Below are positions 1 through 12,094 of a DNA stretch of 64,000 nucleotides, one piece after another. The position numbers and the translations under genes are program-made. This DNA comes from Mytilus galloprovincialis (taxonomy: Eukaryota; Mollusca; Bivalvia; Mytilida; Mytilidae). The notes under the pieces were generated by a model. It made no database searches. It worked only from the letters and a program-made list of their open reading frames with translations, and had not been told where the DNA came from. The DNA lies in NCBI RefSeq assembly GCF_965363235.1, contig NC_134838.1:10448441-10512440 (forward strand), in the 5' to 3' direction. Every line of letters begins with the position of its first letter. Position 1 is the first letter of the stretch.

Positions 1-104
1 CAAATTTATTTTCAGAATAACAGATAACAACGAATTAAATTTCCCTATAATAGCATAACTGTTAAACCCCTTGCCCCTCCCCCCTCATCAAACAAATCCA
101 TACA

Positions 105-206
105 GATTGAAGGCCGTACCTTGACCTATAATGGTTTACTTTTATTCATTGTTACTTGGATGGAGAGTTGTCTCATTGGCACTCATACCACATCTTCCTA
201 TATCTA
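105..206 (+). repeat. Mussel dispersed repeat R1, forward copy
   Basis: The stretch contains GGAGAGTTGTCTCATTGGCA followed by CTCATACCACATCTTC. The same core recurs in both orientations at least a dozen times in the window, for example near 8.9, 16.4, 32.0, 41.5 and 42.0 kb. It is a short non-coding repeat that I associate with Mytilus genomes. The copy is partial. Confidence 0.8.
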
Positions 207-213
207 GGTAACT

Positions 214-619
214 ACAGTGAATGATTATCTGTGCTTTTTTAGATGGTCCCCACTATAGCCTGTAGTGGTATTGGTATTTGACATCAGCGTCAAAATCGTA
301 TTGACTTTCCTAACACGTCTAATACAACACATTGGTCATAATAACATGACAAAGTTTCATCAATTGCAATAAGCATGCATTAGAAATCAAAACATTGCAA
401 CTTTTAATGAATGTATTGGTGTACTGTCGTAAATTCATGGGAGTTGTCCGTTGTTATTCTGTGGTTTACAGGTTGTAATGTACTACATTTGTATTATATT
501 ATTTATTTATGTATTTCTCTATCCTGAGTGTTCTTGCGTTTATTTGTACTATATGTCTGTCACGTAATGTTGTCATTTAGTTTTAGCGGTATTTAAAACA
601 TTTCCATATCAACTCAAGT
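214..619. other. Non-coding, no feature seen
   Basis: AT-rich sequence with stops in all frames and no recognisable gene or strong repeat. Confidence 0.6.
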
Positions 620-624
620 TCAAC

Positions 625-860
625 CTACCATTTTTTCTTAAAATGTCCTGTACTAAGTCAGGAATATGGCAGTTGTTATCAAACTGTCCATTTCTATATG
701 TATGTTGACGTTTGTTTTTGTTGCAGTTCAGTGTTTCTGTTGTTCCGTTGTTTTCCTCTGATAGTTGACGTGTTTCCCTAGGGTTTAATTCGTAACCTGG
801 ATTTGTTTTCGCTTAATCGATTTATGACGATTGAACAGCGGTATACTACTGTTGCTTTTA
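625..860 (+). repeat. Dispersed repeat R3, forward copy
   Basis: It contains GTCAGGAATATGGCAGTTGT followed downstream by TTGTTCCGTTG and a TAGGGTTTAATTC segment. A related copy at 12.7-12.9 kb has TTAGGAATATGACAGTTGTT, and partial relatives lie at 58.8 and 62.4 kb. It is non-coding. Confidence 0.5.
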
Positions 861-1236
861 TTTAACACACTTAATAATTAATGAGTCATGACAATTATAT
901 TGACCATCGGTCATCTAAGTTTATTTTGAAGCAATGACTTGATATTCATGATGTCATTGTGATGTTATGATTATGGCAAAGTAAATTGAATTTTCTGTCA
1001 TTGAAAGAGCTGGTTCTCGACTGACTACTACACTTGTTTGATTTCCGATCGTTTTCACTGGTATTTTGGCTATCTAAATTGAAATTCGTTATTACCTTCA
1101 TGACCTTGAACCTTACAGTTTGTTGGTGTCAATATAGAATTTAAAGATTTCAAGAAAACAAGTAAACAGACAGATAATTTTCATGTTATAATGTTGTCTC
1201 TGATTTTAAAAGCAATAGTTTATTTTCCTAAATTGG

Positions 1237-1725
1237 TTAACTGTTTGATGTTCTATATACTAAAAGTTCAATAAATTTAAACACCCTTGACCTAGACCAG
1301 TAATATTTCTTGATGAATTTTACTCTAAGTTCCTTATATTTCGGACACTCTAAGACAAAATGGAATTCGTCTTCAATACACTGACGGCGAATTGTACATA
1401 TACGACGTGGCAACTCAATGCTTTTATATCGTTCAGTTTCAACTGCTAACGAATGAGAAGTACGTCTAATTTTAGTAAGTGCTTTCCGGTACACAGTAGG
1501 GATAAAATTCGTCAAATGATATTGTAAATCAAAGCTGTTTATAATGCATTTATAGATACGACACTTACTACTGCTATCTATTAACGAATATATCTCACGT
1601 TTTTAAATTCTAAAAGTCGTTGCTTAATAAGAGGATAATCAATCTCAAATACGAGCTCCGACTGTTTTAACCAAATATCTCCAATGCCAAAGTTGTTTAG
1701 CTCATCTCTGTACTTTTAAAGATCC
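1237..1725 (-). pseudogene. LINE reverse transcriptase, C-terminal fragment
   Basis: The minus strand from about 1725 down to 1237 encodes the C-terminal part of a non-LTR (LINE) polyprotein. It starts near a DELNNFGIGDIWLKQ stretch. It then runs through an arginine/serine-rich segment to the zinc-binding tail EDEFHFVLECPKYKELR at about residues 47-63 of the longest open piece. The ECP...EL pattern with nearby Cys and His is typical of the C-terminal domain of Jockey/CR1-like LINE proteins. Stops interrupt it above 1515, and one expected cysteine of the first CxxC reads arginine. The RT catalytic core is absent here. It matches the downstream continuation of the fragment at 12.93-13.55 kb, in the same orientation. 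It is a dead copy. Confidence 0.7.
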
Positions 1726-1970
1726 CGCCATTATATTATTGTTCTATTATAAATTTGAGAATACTTTGAACGACAAAATTATTTTACTCGCATAGTGGTA
1801 TTAACCATATGTTGATTCTTAAAACTTGTAAAGAACTTCTGGATAATTTTAAATCTCGGTCTGTTTCTGAAATTAGTTCTCACATAACTTTTATTTTTGT
1901 AACCCTGTATATCACCATTCCCCATGTGAAATAATTATTTTTTTGAAAATACTTTGAACGACAAAATTAT

Positions 1971-4213
1971 CCAGGAATTACCCTTAACCCTGAAATTTAC
2001 CGTTATCAAATTACCCTTAACCAGGGAACAAACATATTCTGTGATTTGTTTTCAACAAAGCAAAATTTGTTAAGTATTTCTTTTTGATTAGATTTACAGT
2101 TAATTAGTAAGTTTTTATTGGTATATAGTATTTCGATTATTTTGAATAACGAACTAATATTTAAATAATTCTTCTTTGCAAAGGGACAATACATTAAAAA
2201 TTTAATTTCATGGAATGGGAGACAACTGAAACTTATTACTCTTAAACGGAAACGCGTTTACTCTTATCCATAAAATGTAATGTTTTATTATTGACTTATT
2301 GTCAACACAGGAGGGCATTTCCAATATTAAATCAACTAAAAATAAATAGTTAAATGAACAGTCAAATCAAAGGTCATTTTATTTCCTCAATAAACTTGTT
2401 GCTTTATTTATTTTTTTGGGTTGGGGGAGGGGGGGGGGGGTGCAAAACGATTTAGAAAAATATACCCTGGCCTGGCCAAAACAAACAAAGTGCAAGAAAC
2501 AGTTGTGGTCAAATTTGGAAATCAATTTTCGGCCAACAAATTAACCCGAATAATGTCATTCGTTACATTTGTATATTCTGCTGATCTCCGTCTAATCTCC
2601 GATTGCTACATTAACCTCGATAGGCTATAGGCCGCTAGAGGGCGCAGAATTATTCGAGTTACCAACAAATGTAAGCGTGTATAACTTTAAGATAGATGGC
2701 AATGAATAGCCAATCTGCAAATACGACCACTTAATTTGAACTTTAGAAGATGGCTGTCTCAATTGGTAATTTCCACCTAATAATCAGATGGTTCTTTGAA
2801 TTACTCCTTTCAAGATTGTCCCCCTAAAATTATGATTTTTGACTTGTTCGTGAAGTGTGCCTTTTATATAGAAAATTATGATCGGTTGGAGCTATAAATA
2901 ATCAACAATAGATTAAGGCTAATATATATAAATCAAAATAAAATCTGTTAACACTCCTCTCAAATTATTTTACGTATTCAACACACAATTTTATGGAAAG
3001 TATACTATCTGTTGATCCTATAAGCTCCGTTTAAAAATACATACGAAATAGGAAACAATTTGATGCATATAGATAAGACTACCTTAATAATATTTAGATT
3101 ATACTTTCAACTGAATAGTCTGGCTTTAGTGTACATTGTTTTATTTTGAATGTCAGTACACTTAGCCCGTCAATATTTTTTTTTAAAGAAAAGTACATGT
3201 ATGATTAAGTAAAAGTTGACAGTTTCTTTGATACTGTTGTTTTCTCTCCTTTCTTTCTGAATGAATCAAAGTCCCTGGTATACTTATGAAACTGCTAGCA
3301 TCTTATAAATAAAGTAAATGCGCCTTGAACTGCACATTGACACTGCTAATTGGTTGTTTTCCTCATCAGTCTGAAAAATCATATTTCGGTACTCTTATCC
3401 CGGAATATGTTATGAATGGAAAACTTGTGATGCAGCGACAAGCGTGCTGTAACTGTGATGCTTTCGGATGTCTTCACCTCTCTTCAAAATAACATACTTG
3501 TATGTATATATTCATATAGGTTGTACTTTAATAGATATTTGCCTGAAAAAAATCTATTACAAGTTCATTTAATATGTCGGTACCCTTATCCCGGAAATAT
3601 GTAAAAAGATAAAATATGTATATGCTCCTTTTTGTTTTAGTTTGATGCTCTGTGTGCAAGGCCTCACTGTGACTTTGAGATGATGCAAACTAAAATCTTA
3701 CTCCTTTACATTTCTGTTTTGCTTTGCACATGCTCATTTCGTGTCTTTGAAAGATATCATATATCCTATACTTTCTATCAGGATAGTATCTCCGATGTCT
3801 AAGTTTTTTTCTAATAATCATATTCTTTTCAAGTTGCCCACGTCATATATTTTTTGAATATTTGTACGTTCTAAACGGGCATTCGAGCAAAAATGATATA
3901 TCATCATTTACCGCAAACTGTGTTTGCAATACACAGTTAAACGAAATAGCGACTAAACAATGCTATTCTTTTTTTAATTTTACCATTTTCCATATCAATC
4001 TCACAAATTTAGTCTGTAATTCTATATCATATGTTGGTACTCTTATCTCCGAAATATGAACATGAAGGGAAAATATTTAATGCAGGGAAAAGTGACTAGT
4101 AACAGCAATGCTAGTTCATTTTTTTTATATAAATAAGGCCGTTAGTTTTCTCGTTTGAATTGTGTTGCATTGTCTTATCTTGGCCTTTTATACCTGACTA
4201 TGCGGTATGTTAA
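1971..4213 (+). repeat. Segmental duplication, copy 1 (about 2.2 kb)
   Basis: From ACCAGGGAACAAACAT near 2016 to CTGACTATGCGGTATGT near 4205, this stretch is matched almost base for base by 6661-8853. Only small indels differ, for example about 20 bp extra near 2240 here. A poly-G tract of about ten occurs at the same place in both (2430 and 7078). No convincing reading frame runs through it. It contains three copies of a 22-24-bp motif (GTACTCTTATCCCGGAAATA type) at 3387, 3578 and 4036, each followed by related sequence, which suggests an older decayed tandem repeat inside the unit. Confidence 0.85.
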
Positions 4214-5550
4214 TATTAATATTCAGTTACATCTTATCGTATAAAATCATTTATCAATATTTGATTTGCACATATTCGAACAAATGCAAAGTTAAGTTTT
4301 GAAGTGTTGAATTTCATCGATTTTATATCATACGATTTTAACTTGTTATCACTAACTATTATATAAACATCTGATTTTTTTTGATTTTTTTTTACGGGTC
4401 AGAAATTCTCTCCAAACTATTCTTTAAAAACAATGTTAGCATTTAAAATGTTTTTGACAGAATATTTACATGTCGTTGAGTGCAATTTCTATGGGTTGGT
4501 TAAAAAATCATGTAATTACTTCACAAAACTACTAATATTGGATAATTATATATGAAATTAACATTACCTGACAAATATCTATATATTGATATTAGTTAAT
4601 TTCAATGAAGGTATTAAGAAATTCCTCTCTAAGGGGGTAAACTAAAGATCAATTGTATGGGGGGAAACGTAAACATACATCAAAATATGAACAGTTTTGT
4701 TCAATTTTTTAAATCAACAATTAAATCAAAAAAAATAATTACCGCCAATTCACTTTCAATAGTTCTACTTACAAAATTATTATGTGTAAGTTCTCGTCTA
4801 GCCGTGATCGACCTTGAATATCCTGTTTACCATGAGGAATAAAAAGACAGCAATTTTGTTCGAAATTAACATAGAACCTTTTAACCTGATTGACCAAATC
4901 ATTTAAGTAGGTAAATTATAGGCACAAAGGTCTTTTTGTGATATTTGTATTTTAAGTACAAGCGAATTAAGAACCTTGTCCGTAATTATAAAATCTAAAA
5001 TGATTTGTATTTACAATGTGAAGTTGTTGCTATTTAATGTCTAGTTACCAAATCAATCAAGATCAAGGGTTGCAATCAAAGTTATTAATGCCAGACAAGG
5101 TTATGAATTGTGAAGAATTGGACCAACTCTGATGTTTCAACATAAGTAATGCATAGTTAAAGAGTCACATCAGCGAAATATATGACGGGATACGTTATAA
5201 GGAAGACGTATTTTATTTGAAGTGATATCAAATCTGTTTCTATGTTAATTTCGTGGGTTTTTTTTGTTATTAGAAAAAACTTCAAACTCAAAACCGAGAG
5301 GCCATTTTCACCCTTCGTGAACTTATTACTTAATTTCGTCTTTTAATCAAGAATAGTTTATTCCTTGCTAAAGGAGAAGAATGGGAAATTTGTATATTTA
5401 CAAAAACTATATCAGGTATGTTGATATAGTGGTAGCATTTCGATTTTCAGACGATGCAAAATCCAACAACATTCAGATGATGCTAAATCTATTTATCATC
5501 GAATCTATATCCAATAATCAACAGCTGTCCAATATTTATCAAATAAATAC
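4214..5550. other. Non-coding spacer between duplicated blocks
   Basis: AT-rich DNA with only short chance reading frames. No gene, RNA or clear repeat is recognised. It lies between the two copies of the 2.2-kb duplication. Confidence 0.55.
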
Positions 5551-5856
5551 GGAAGCGTATTAGCGCCACACATTTAAAAAAATGTCCTATCTTTGCGATA
5601 TAACGCAAACCTTTGCGTAAATGATAAAACAGATGTCTGCTTTATTACGCATATGTTTTCATTATTTCGCAAAGGTCTCATTATAACGCAAATGTTTACG
5701 ATATTTCGTAAATGTTTGCGTTACTTCGCAATGTTTGCGTTATAACGCAAAGGTTTGCGGTATTTCGCAATTTAATGTTTGCGTTATAACGCCAAAGGTT
5801 TTCGTTAAAACGTAGTGATTTGAAAGAAAAAAAATGTGTGGGGCTAATACGCTTCC
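5551..5856. mobile_element. MITE with 25-bp TIRs and internal palindromes
   Basis: The left end GGAAGCGTATTAGCGCCACA is mirrored at the right end by TGTGTGGGGCTAATACGCTT followed by CC, giving near-perfect terminal inverted repeats over about 25 bp with one or two mismatches. The 306-bp interior is built from TTTGCG and CGCAAA half-sites. It includes a perfect 18-bp palindrome TTTGCGTTATAACGCAAA at 5734-5751 and several degraded relatives. It has no coding capacity. The size, TIRs and lack of an ORF fit a non-autonomous DNA transposon. I could not find a convincing target-site duplication. Confidence 0.85.
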
Positions 5857-6660
5857 ATGAATAGAAGGTACATATAAACTATTAACATCTATTCATAATA
5901 ACTAGGTGTAATATCACTTAAAGACATAACAAATATTATTTCAATCCCATTACAAGCTATATCGTATCCAATGATGTTAACATAAATATGGATAAACTGT
6001 ATTCAAGATCTGTTTATACTTAGTATCATACTGGTTAAACATTCTCTAAAAGATGTACAACTTAATCACTTTGCAAAAGACGACACTGAGAAATGCACAT
6101 TTTAGAAATATTGAGTTGCTAACAATGTTCTTTGTGGTACTAATTTATTCGAATTCGTTTATTTAACATATATTAAAAAATACATTATGTACCAAATTGG
6201 CTTTGTTTATCCGAACATCAATTAGTTGTGTGCTAAACGTTGTAATTTCTGTATATCACAAATGACGTAACATACACAGGTTGCGAAAACCAATGCCACT
6301 CTGTCCGCTAAAGTAACGTCGTAATTTTATGATCTGCCGTCATACAATATTTAATTTTGTATTGCCACTTGTTATTGCAATTGCAAATAGAATTACTGGG
6401 TTGAGTAAGAAATTTGAAATGATCAAAAAATGTTTGCTTGATCTGGCTTTCTAATGCATAGGGCGAACCAGGTAAACTATAGATGTTGATACTTTTTACG
6501 GAATAAGTCGACAACGTTGTGAAGTACTTTGTAACGTTTCCTCATTTGACGGTTTGTGTAATTCCGTGAAAATGAAAGGCATTTGTGTTGCCCAAAGTGT
6601 AAACAAACATCGCAAAAAGTATGGCAGCCCGGCACCAAAGAAGACGTGTGTCATACACTT
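5857..6660. other. Non-coding, no feature seen
   Basis: AT-rich sequence between the MITE and the second duplicated block. Only chance reading frames are visible. Confidence 0.5.
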
Positions 6661-8853
6661 ATCCAGGAATTACCTTTAACCCGGAAATATACCTTTATCA
6701 AATTACCCTTAACCAGGGAACAAACATCGTCTGTGATATTTTTTCAACAAAGCAAAATTTGTTAAGTATTTCTTTTTAATTAGATTTACAGTTAATTAAT
6801 AAGTTTTTATTGGTATTTAGTATTTCGATTATTTTGAATAACGAACTAATATTTAAATAATTCTTCTTTGCAAAGGGGGAATACATTAAACATTTAATTT
6901 CATGGAATGGGAGACAACTGACGCGTTTACTCTTATCAAAAAATGTAATGTTTTATTATTGACTTATTGTCAACACAAGGAGGGCGTTTCCAATATTTAA
7001 TCAACTAAAAATAAATAGTTAAATGAACAGTCAAATCAAAAGTAATTTTATTTCCTCAATAGACTTGCAGCTCTTTGGGGGGGGGGGGGTGCAAAAAGAT
7101 TTAGAAAAATATAACCTGGCCTGGCCAAAACAAACACAGTGCAGGAAACAGTTGTGGTCAAAAGTGGAAATCAATTTTCGGCCAACAAATTAACCCGAAT
7201 AATGTCAGTCGTTACATTTGTATATTCTGCTGATCTCCGTCTAATCTCCGATTGCTACATTAACCTCGATAGGATAGAGGCCGCTAGAGGTCGCAGCATT
7301 ATTCGAGTTACCAACAAATGTAAGCGTGCATAACTTTAAGATAGATGGCAATTAATAGACAATCAGCAAATACGACCACTTAATTTGAACTTTAGAAGAT
7401 GGCTGTCTCAATTGGCAATTTCCACCTAATAATCAGATGGTTCTTTGAATTACTCCTTTCAAGATTGTCCCCCTAAAATTATGATTTTTGACTTGTTCGT
7501 GAAGTGTGCCTTTTATATAGAAAATTATGATCGGTTGGAAATATAAATAATCAACAATAGATTAAGGCTAATATATATAAATGAAAATAAAATCTGTTAA
7601 CACTCCTCACAAATTATTTTACGTATTCAACACACAATTATATGGAAAATATACTGTTGATCCTATAAGCTCCGTTTAAAAATACGTACGAAATAGGAAA
7701 CAATTTGATGCATATAGATAAGACTACCTTATTAATATTTAGATTATACTTTCAACTGAATAGTCTGGCTTTAGTGTACATTTTTTTATTTTGAATGTCA
7801 GTACACTTAGCCCGTCAATATTTTTTTTTTTAAAGAAAAGTACATGTAGGATTAAGTAAAAGTTGACAGTTTCTTTGATACTGTTGTTTTCTCTCCTTTC
7901 TTTCTGAATGAATCAAAGTCCCTGGTATACTTATGAAACTGCTAGCATCTTATAAATAAAGTAAATGCGCCTTGAACTGCACATTGACACTGCTAATTGG
8001 TTTTTTTCCTTATCAGTCTGAAAAATCATATTTCGGTACTCTTATCCCGGAATATGTTATGAATGGAAAACTTGTGATGCAGCGACAAGCGTGCTGTAAC
8101 TGTGATGCTTTCGGATGTCTTCACCTCTCTTCAAAATAACATACTTTTATGTATATATTCATAAAGGTTGTACTTTAATAGATATTTACCTGAAAAAAAT
8201 TCTATTAAAATTTCATTTAATATGTCAGTACCCTTATCCCGGAAATATGTAAAAAGATAAAATATGTATATGCTCCTTTTTGTTTTAGTTTTTTGCTTTG
8301 TGTGCAAGGCCTCACTGTGACTTTGAAATGATGCAAACTAAAATCTTACTCCTTTGCATTTTTGTTTTGCTTTGCACATGCTGATTTCGTGTCTTTGAAA
8401 GATATCACATATCCTATACTTTCTATCAGGATAGTATCTCCGATGTCTAAGTTTTTTTCTAATAATCATATTCTTTTCAAGTTGCCCACATCATATATTT
8501 TTTTGAATATTTGTACGTTCTAAACGGGCATTCGAGCAAAAATAATATATTATCATTTACCTCAAACTGTGTTTGCAATACACAGTTAAACGAAATAGCG
8601 ACTAAACAATGCTATTCTTTTCTTAATTTTACCATTTTCCATATCAATCTCAAAAATTTAGTCTGTAATTATATATCATACGTTGGTACTCTTATCTCCG
8701 AAATATGAACATGAAGGGAAAATATGAAATGCAGGGAAAAGTGGCTAGTAACAGCAATGCTAGTTCATTTTTTTATATAAATAAGGCCGTTATTTTTCTC
8801 GTTTGAATTGTGTTGCATTGTCTTATCGGGGCCTTTTATAGCTGACTATGCGG
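6661..8853 (+). repeat. Segmental duplication, copy 2
   Basis: This is the second copy of the 1971-4213 block, offset by about 4.64-4.69 kb and in the same orientation. It keeps the poly-G tract and the three CTTATCCCGG motifs (8034, 8226, 8684). The right end merges into a full-length R1 repeat (8771-8975), whereas copy 1 has only the first part of R1. The duplication break therefore lies inside R1. Confidence 0.85.
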
Positions 8854-8975
8854 TATGTGCTTTGCTCATTGTTGAAGTCCGTACGATGACCTATAGTTGT
8901 TAATGTCTGTTACATTTTGGTCTCTTGTGGACAGTTGTCTCATTGGCAATCATACCACATCTTCTCTTTTTTATA
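8771..8975 (+). repeat. R1 repeat, near full-length forward copy
   Basis: It begins at TATATAAATAAGGCCGTTAT, continues through CTGACTATGCGGTATGTGCT, and ends TCTCATTGGCAATCATACCA then CATCTTC. It overlaps the end of the duplicated block. The same long form recurs at 41.87-42.09 kb. Confidence 0.8.
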
Positions 8976-8991
8976 TTTAATGTTATTGTAA

Positions 8992-9228
8992 CATGTTTCC
9001 GGGATAAGAGTACCGACATATAATTTAAAAGTACGGGGTTAATTTCGCGGACAGTATAATTTCAATATAAAAATCATTTCACTTTAAAGTCATATACATA
9101 AAGCGACGATGTGTATACTTATATCTAAATAAAAATCATACAATTCTATATCGTTTTTAAAAGATTATATCTATATAGAAATCCATACATTTTAAATTAT
9201 ATGTCGATACACTTATCCCGGAAATATG
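8992..9228. repeat. Two further CTTATCCCGGAAAT motif copies, inverted to each other
   Basis: A reverse copy (GTTTCCGGGATAAGAGTACC, 8995-9014) and a forward copy (GATACACTTATCCCGGAAAT, 9206-9225) of the motif flank about 190 bp of AT-rich DNA. They lie just outside the 2.2-kb duplication, so the motif is dispersed and is not only a product of that duplication. Confidence 0.6.
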
Positions 9229-9394
9229 TCAAAAATAGAAAATATGTATTAATATACTCCAAATTTTTTTTTATTATTATGCCAGTCCAAATTCAAAACC
9301 ATTCATTCCAGTCGACATACCATGCAAAACGTGCCAACTCTGAATTGTTGATAGTTTCGCTGAATCTTTATAATAGATTGCAATTGGAATTCGG

Positions 9395-9510
9395 TGTGAG
9401 TAAATGCTCCGTGTTGAAGGCCGAACGTTTACCTATAATTGTTCACTTTTAACACATTGTGACTTGGATGGCAATTTGTCTCATTCGCATTCGTGCCACA
9501 TCTTCTTTTT
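9395..9510 (+). repeat. R1 repeat, degraded forward copy
   Basis: GTGTTGAAGGCCGAACGTTTA is followed by TGGATGGCAATTTGTCTCAT and GTGCCACATCTTC, the R1 arrangement with several substitutions. Confidence 0.65.
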
Positions 9511-9515
9511 TGTTT

Positions 9516-10097
9516 GTTATTTAAGCAAACAACAACCAAATGGTCATCAAATTTGAATTATAGTTATTTTTGTTTATCCCTTGTATTTCATACAAAATGA
9601 TCAAACCAAAAAATGACACCACTTGTATCATTGAATAAATCTATTTAATAATCATGGATTCAGTTAAAAAAGCTTTATACAACATTTAGAAAACGAAGCT
9701 TCGAACCCTCTTCGATTACATTTTTTTCAATTATCAAACTGCATCCAAACCAAACAATGTCTGAACCAATCTCTTTAAAACTAGTATACCTTGTTTGATG
9801 TTATTGCTGTTGTACGAATTAAGATGAAACAATATGAATGTTTAGATAACATTGTAACAACCTATCATGACATGCTAAAATCTAATAACCTCCAGAGACG
9901 TACATATATATTATTATAAAGATATTTTTTCAATACAATGCAACTTAAAATACCAAAGATAGGAAACTATAACACTGTGTGTCTGTATTTGTAATCTCAA
10001 GACGCCGACGAAGCTAATTGATGATTTTAAATATTGCGTTACATTAGGTACAAAACATCTATTTGACATCTCCGAGTTACACCTCTATTTTACTACG
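9516..10097. other. Non-coding, no feature seen
   Basis: AT-rich sequence downstream of the candidate terminal exon of the minus-strand gene. No gene is recognised. Confidence 0.5.
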
Positions 10098-10103
10098 TTT
10101 ATT
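10098..10103 (-). terminator. Poly(A) signal AATAAA for the 10.1-kb exon
   Basis: AATAAA on the minus strand lies about 10 bases after the stop codon of the candidate exon at 10113-10352. It is compatible with a short 3' UTR. Confidence 0.4.
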
Positions 10104-10112
10104 AATACAAAT

Positions 10113-10352
10113 CTATTCCTCTGACTTATCTGAATTGTAGTCTTCTTCTTGTTCAGGATTTCTTATCCTAAGTAGATATTGAACAAGATCATAATTACTG
10201 TCCTCATTCAAAGTTATTATGCAATTGCTATAGATATTAGACATACATGTGTGATTGAACAACGAAGCCCATCGACGAACATCATTGGTGAGGTATACAT
10301 GAGAAATTATGGTCGGATTGTTGTCTACCTCGACACATTCCCCATTTCCATT
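10113..10352 (-). CDS. Candidate terminal exon, unrecognised acidic-tailed protein
   Basis: Minus-strand frame of 79 codons to a TAG, with no ATG of its own, so it would be an internal or terminal exon. A possible acceptor (TTAAG before AAT) keeps frame with the phase-0 donor of the signal-peptide exon at 12095-12184, but it lacks a pyrimidine tract. Visible features are three cysteines (GNGECVEV, NHTCMSN and YSNCIITL), a tryptophan in VRRWASLFNH, and a strongly acidic C-terminus (NPEQEEDYNSDKSEE). The first about 50 bases match a dispersed mussel repeat (GGAAATGGGGAATGTGTC type, also at 15.66 and 34.23 kb). The N-terminal residues may therefore be exonised repeat, or the true acceptor may lie further in. 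AATAAA follows the stop. I do not recognise the family, and a chance frame remains possible. Confidence 0.35.
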   Translation of the reverse strand, partial: NGNGECVEVDNNPTIISHVYLTNDVRRWASLFNHTCMSNIYSNCIITLNEDSNYDLVQYLLRIRNPEQEEDYNSDKSEE

Positions 10353-12094
10353 CTTAATTTAATTTTGCATACACATAGGCGTTGAAAACAATATATATTA
10401 TCAGTCACATGGATTACCAATATGAAGTACAATAATAGGGGATAAAAAGTATCTTCAGAGAAAACAAAAGACTAGATTTTCGTTCGAAGTGTGCCGAAAA
10501 CTTAACAATTTGATATTTAAATATACAAACCATTCAAATGCGAACTTTTGCTAATGTTTGATTTCAGAAGGAGCAGCAATAAAACGATTGTATGTCAGGA
10601 ATTGAAACATTAAATATCTTTTTTTAAAAGTAGACAACTTTGGGATATATTATGATTTTTCTATAGCATTTACATAGTAATTTAAAAACTGAGTTTATGA
10701 ATTAAGATTTCAAACTACTACAGAAAATTAAGTATTACTAAGTAACCTTGTAGACGATTCTGCTAAACATTTACAGGAATGCATATTTAACACTGCGATG
10801 TCAATATAGTATTTAAGATTATATAAGTACACAGAATTTAAACTTGACACCTGCTAGATTTTTTTTCGGAACGCATAGTGTATTTATATACTAGTTTTAA
10901 TCGTAACTATGATAACCTATTGAAGAAAGTTAAAATGTTTGAAAGACGATGCTAGATTACAAGGTCGTTAATGGCTCTCCATTCACTTTATTTATTTGAA
11001 GGCTTATTAGTAATGACTGGTTGTTGACAGATTTATTAATTTTGTAATGGTAGGTTCAGTTGCATATACTGCTTATTTCGATACATTAAAACACACAAAG
11101 GGGGGTTAGAACGGTGGTACCTGTATAGCTTAGCTCAAAATTGTTTTGTAAACACTGTTAGTGGATTAAATATACTATTAAATTATTTGATTTTTATTCT
11201 AGGAAAATACGAAAGTCCATATATATCAAAATACACATTTAAATGAGAAAACACGTTTTTAAGTAAAAAAAATCCGTCGTTTTTGTAAACTTGAATTGTA
11301 GAGTTATTGAGAAAGGAAAAAATAAATAATATACTAGTATGAGCTTACCAGGAGTAAGTTCATTTAAATACGAGCACGCCTAAACCAATCGATCTGCTAT
11401 TTTTCTTTTATGTATTATATGAATACACCGTGTATCCTCTAAATAATGATCAATAATATTATAAAATTACTAAATAAAACTAAAAATTGTGATAATGTTT
11501 GTGTTGCTGTCCAGGATTTGAGGCTGTACTCTCCGATTGATTAATTGCTACAACTGTTTAATCACCGGCAAAATTGAAATATCGAGTTGAAGGTATTGTA
11601 TCTACTCCTATTCTCCTATCCACAAAGAATAAAGTTTTAAGTTACACATATTTCAATCCCCCCTTTACACCCTCGCAAAATAAAATGATCCTCCCATTGC
11701 CATATAATGTAAGAGTTTGGTGTTAAAAATAATAGATTGAATGAGTTATTAGGTTTATTAGAACACTTACCTATCTAAACTTATCACTTTTTTTTCCTCG
11801 ACAAACCATAAAGTTTTTTTTCTTGGACCCTCACAATATATTTTCGGTATTTGAGAACATGTCAATATAATCAAATAGTATAAGTTGGTACAGTGGTTGG
11901 AGCGTTATAAGTTACAAACATGTATCTTGTTTATCTCTAATCATTTAAATTTGGATTTAATTATTTTGACACGAGTGAATTTTATTTGTCCAAACGATAT
12001 CGGCATTTACTTGCACTATGATGATTAATAGATCTGAAATGTGTGTGCAAGGTTTTTATCAATAAAAAAATATTCACAAATAATTAGTACATAC
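10353..12094. other. Presumed intron or intergenic, no feature seen
   Basis: AT-rich sequence between the two candidate minus-strand exons. I checked likely splice-site pairs (for example around 11340-11400), and every frame contains stops. Confidence 0.4.

Noticed and set aside
1971..8853. LTR retrotransposon with the 2.2-kb duplicates as LTRs
   Set aside because: Direct orientation and spacing fit loosely, but the 2.4-kb interior has no gag/pol, no primer-binding site or polypurine tract was seen, and the copies lack TG...CA ends.
11341..11400. Candidate internal exon between 12.1 and 10.35 kb (strong donor GTAAGC on minus)
   Set aside because: All three frames between the acceptor and donor contain stops.
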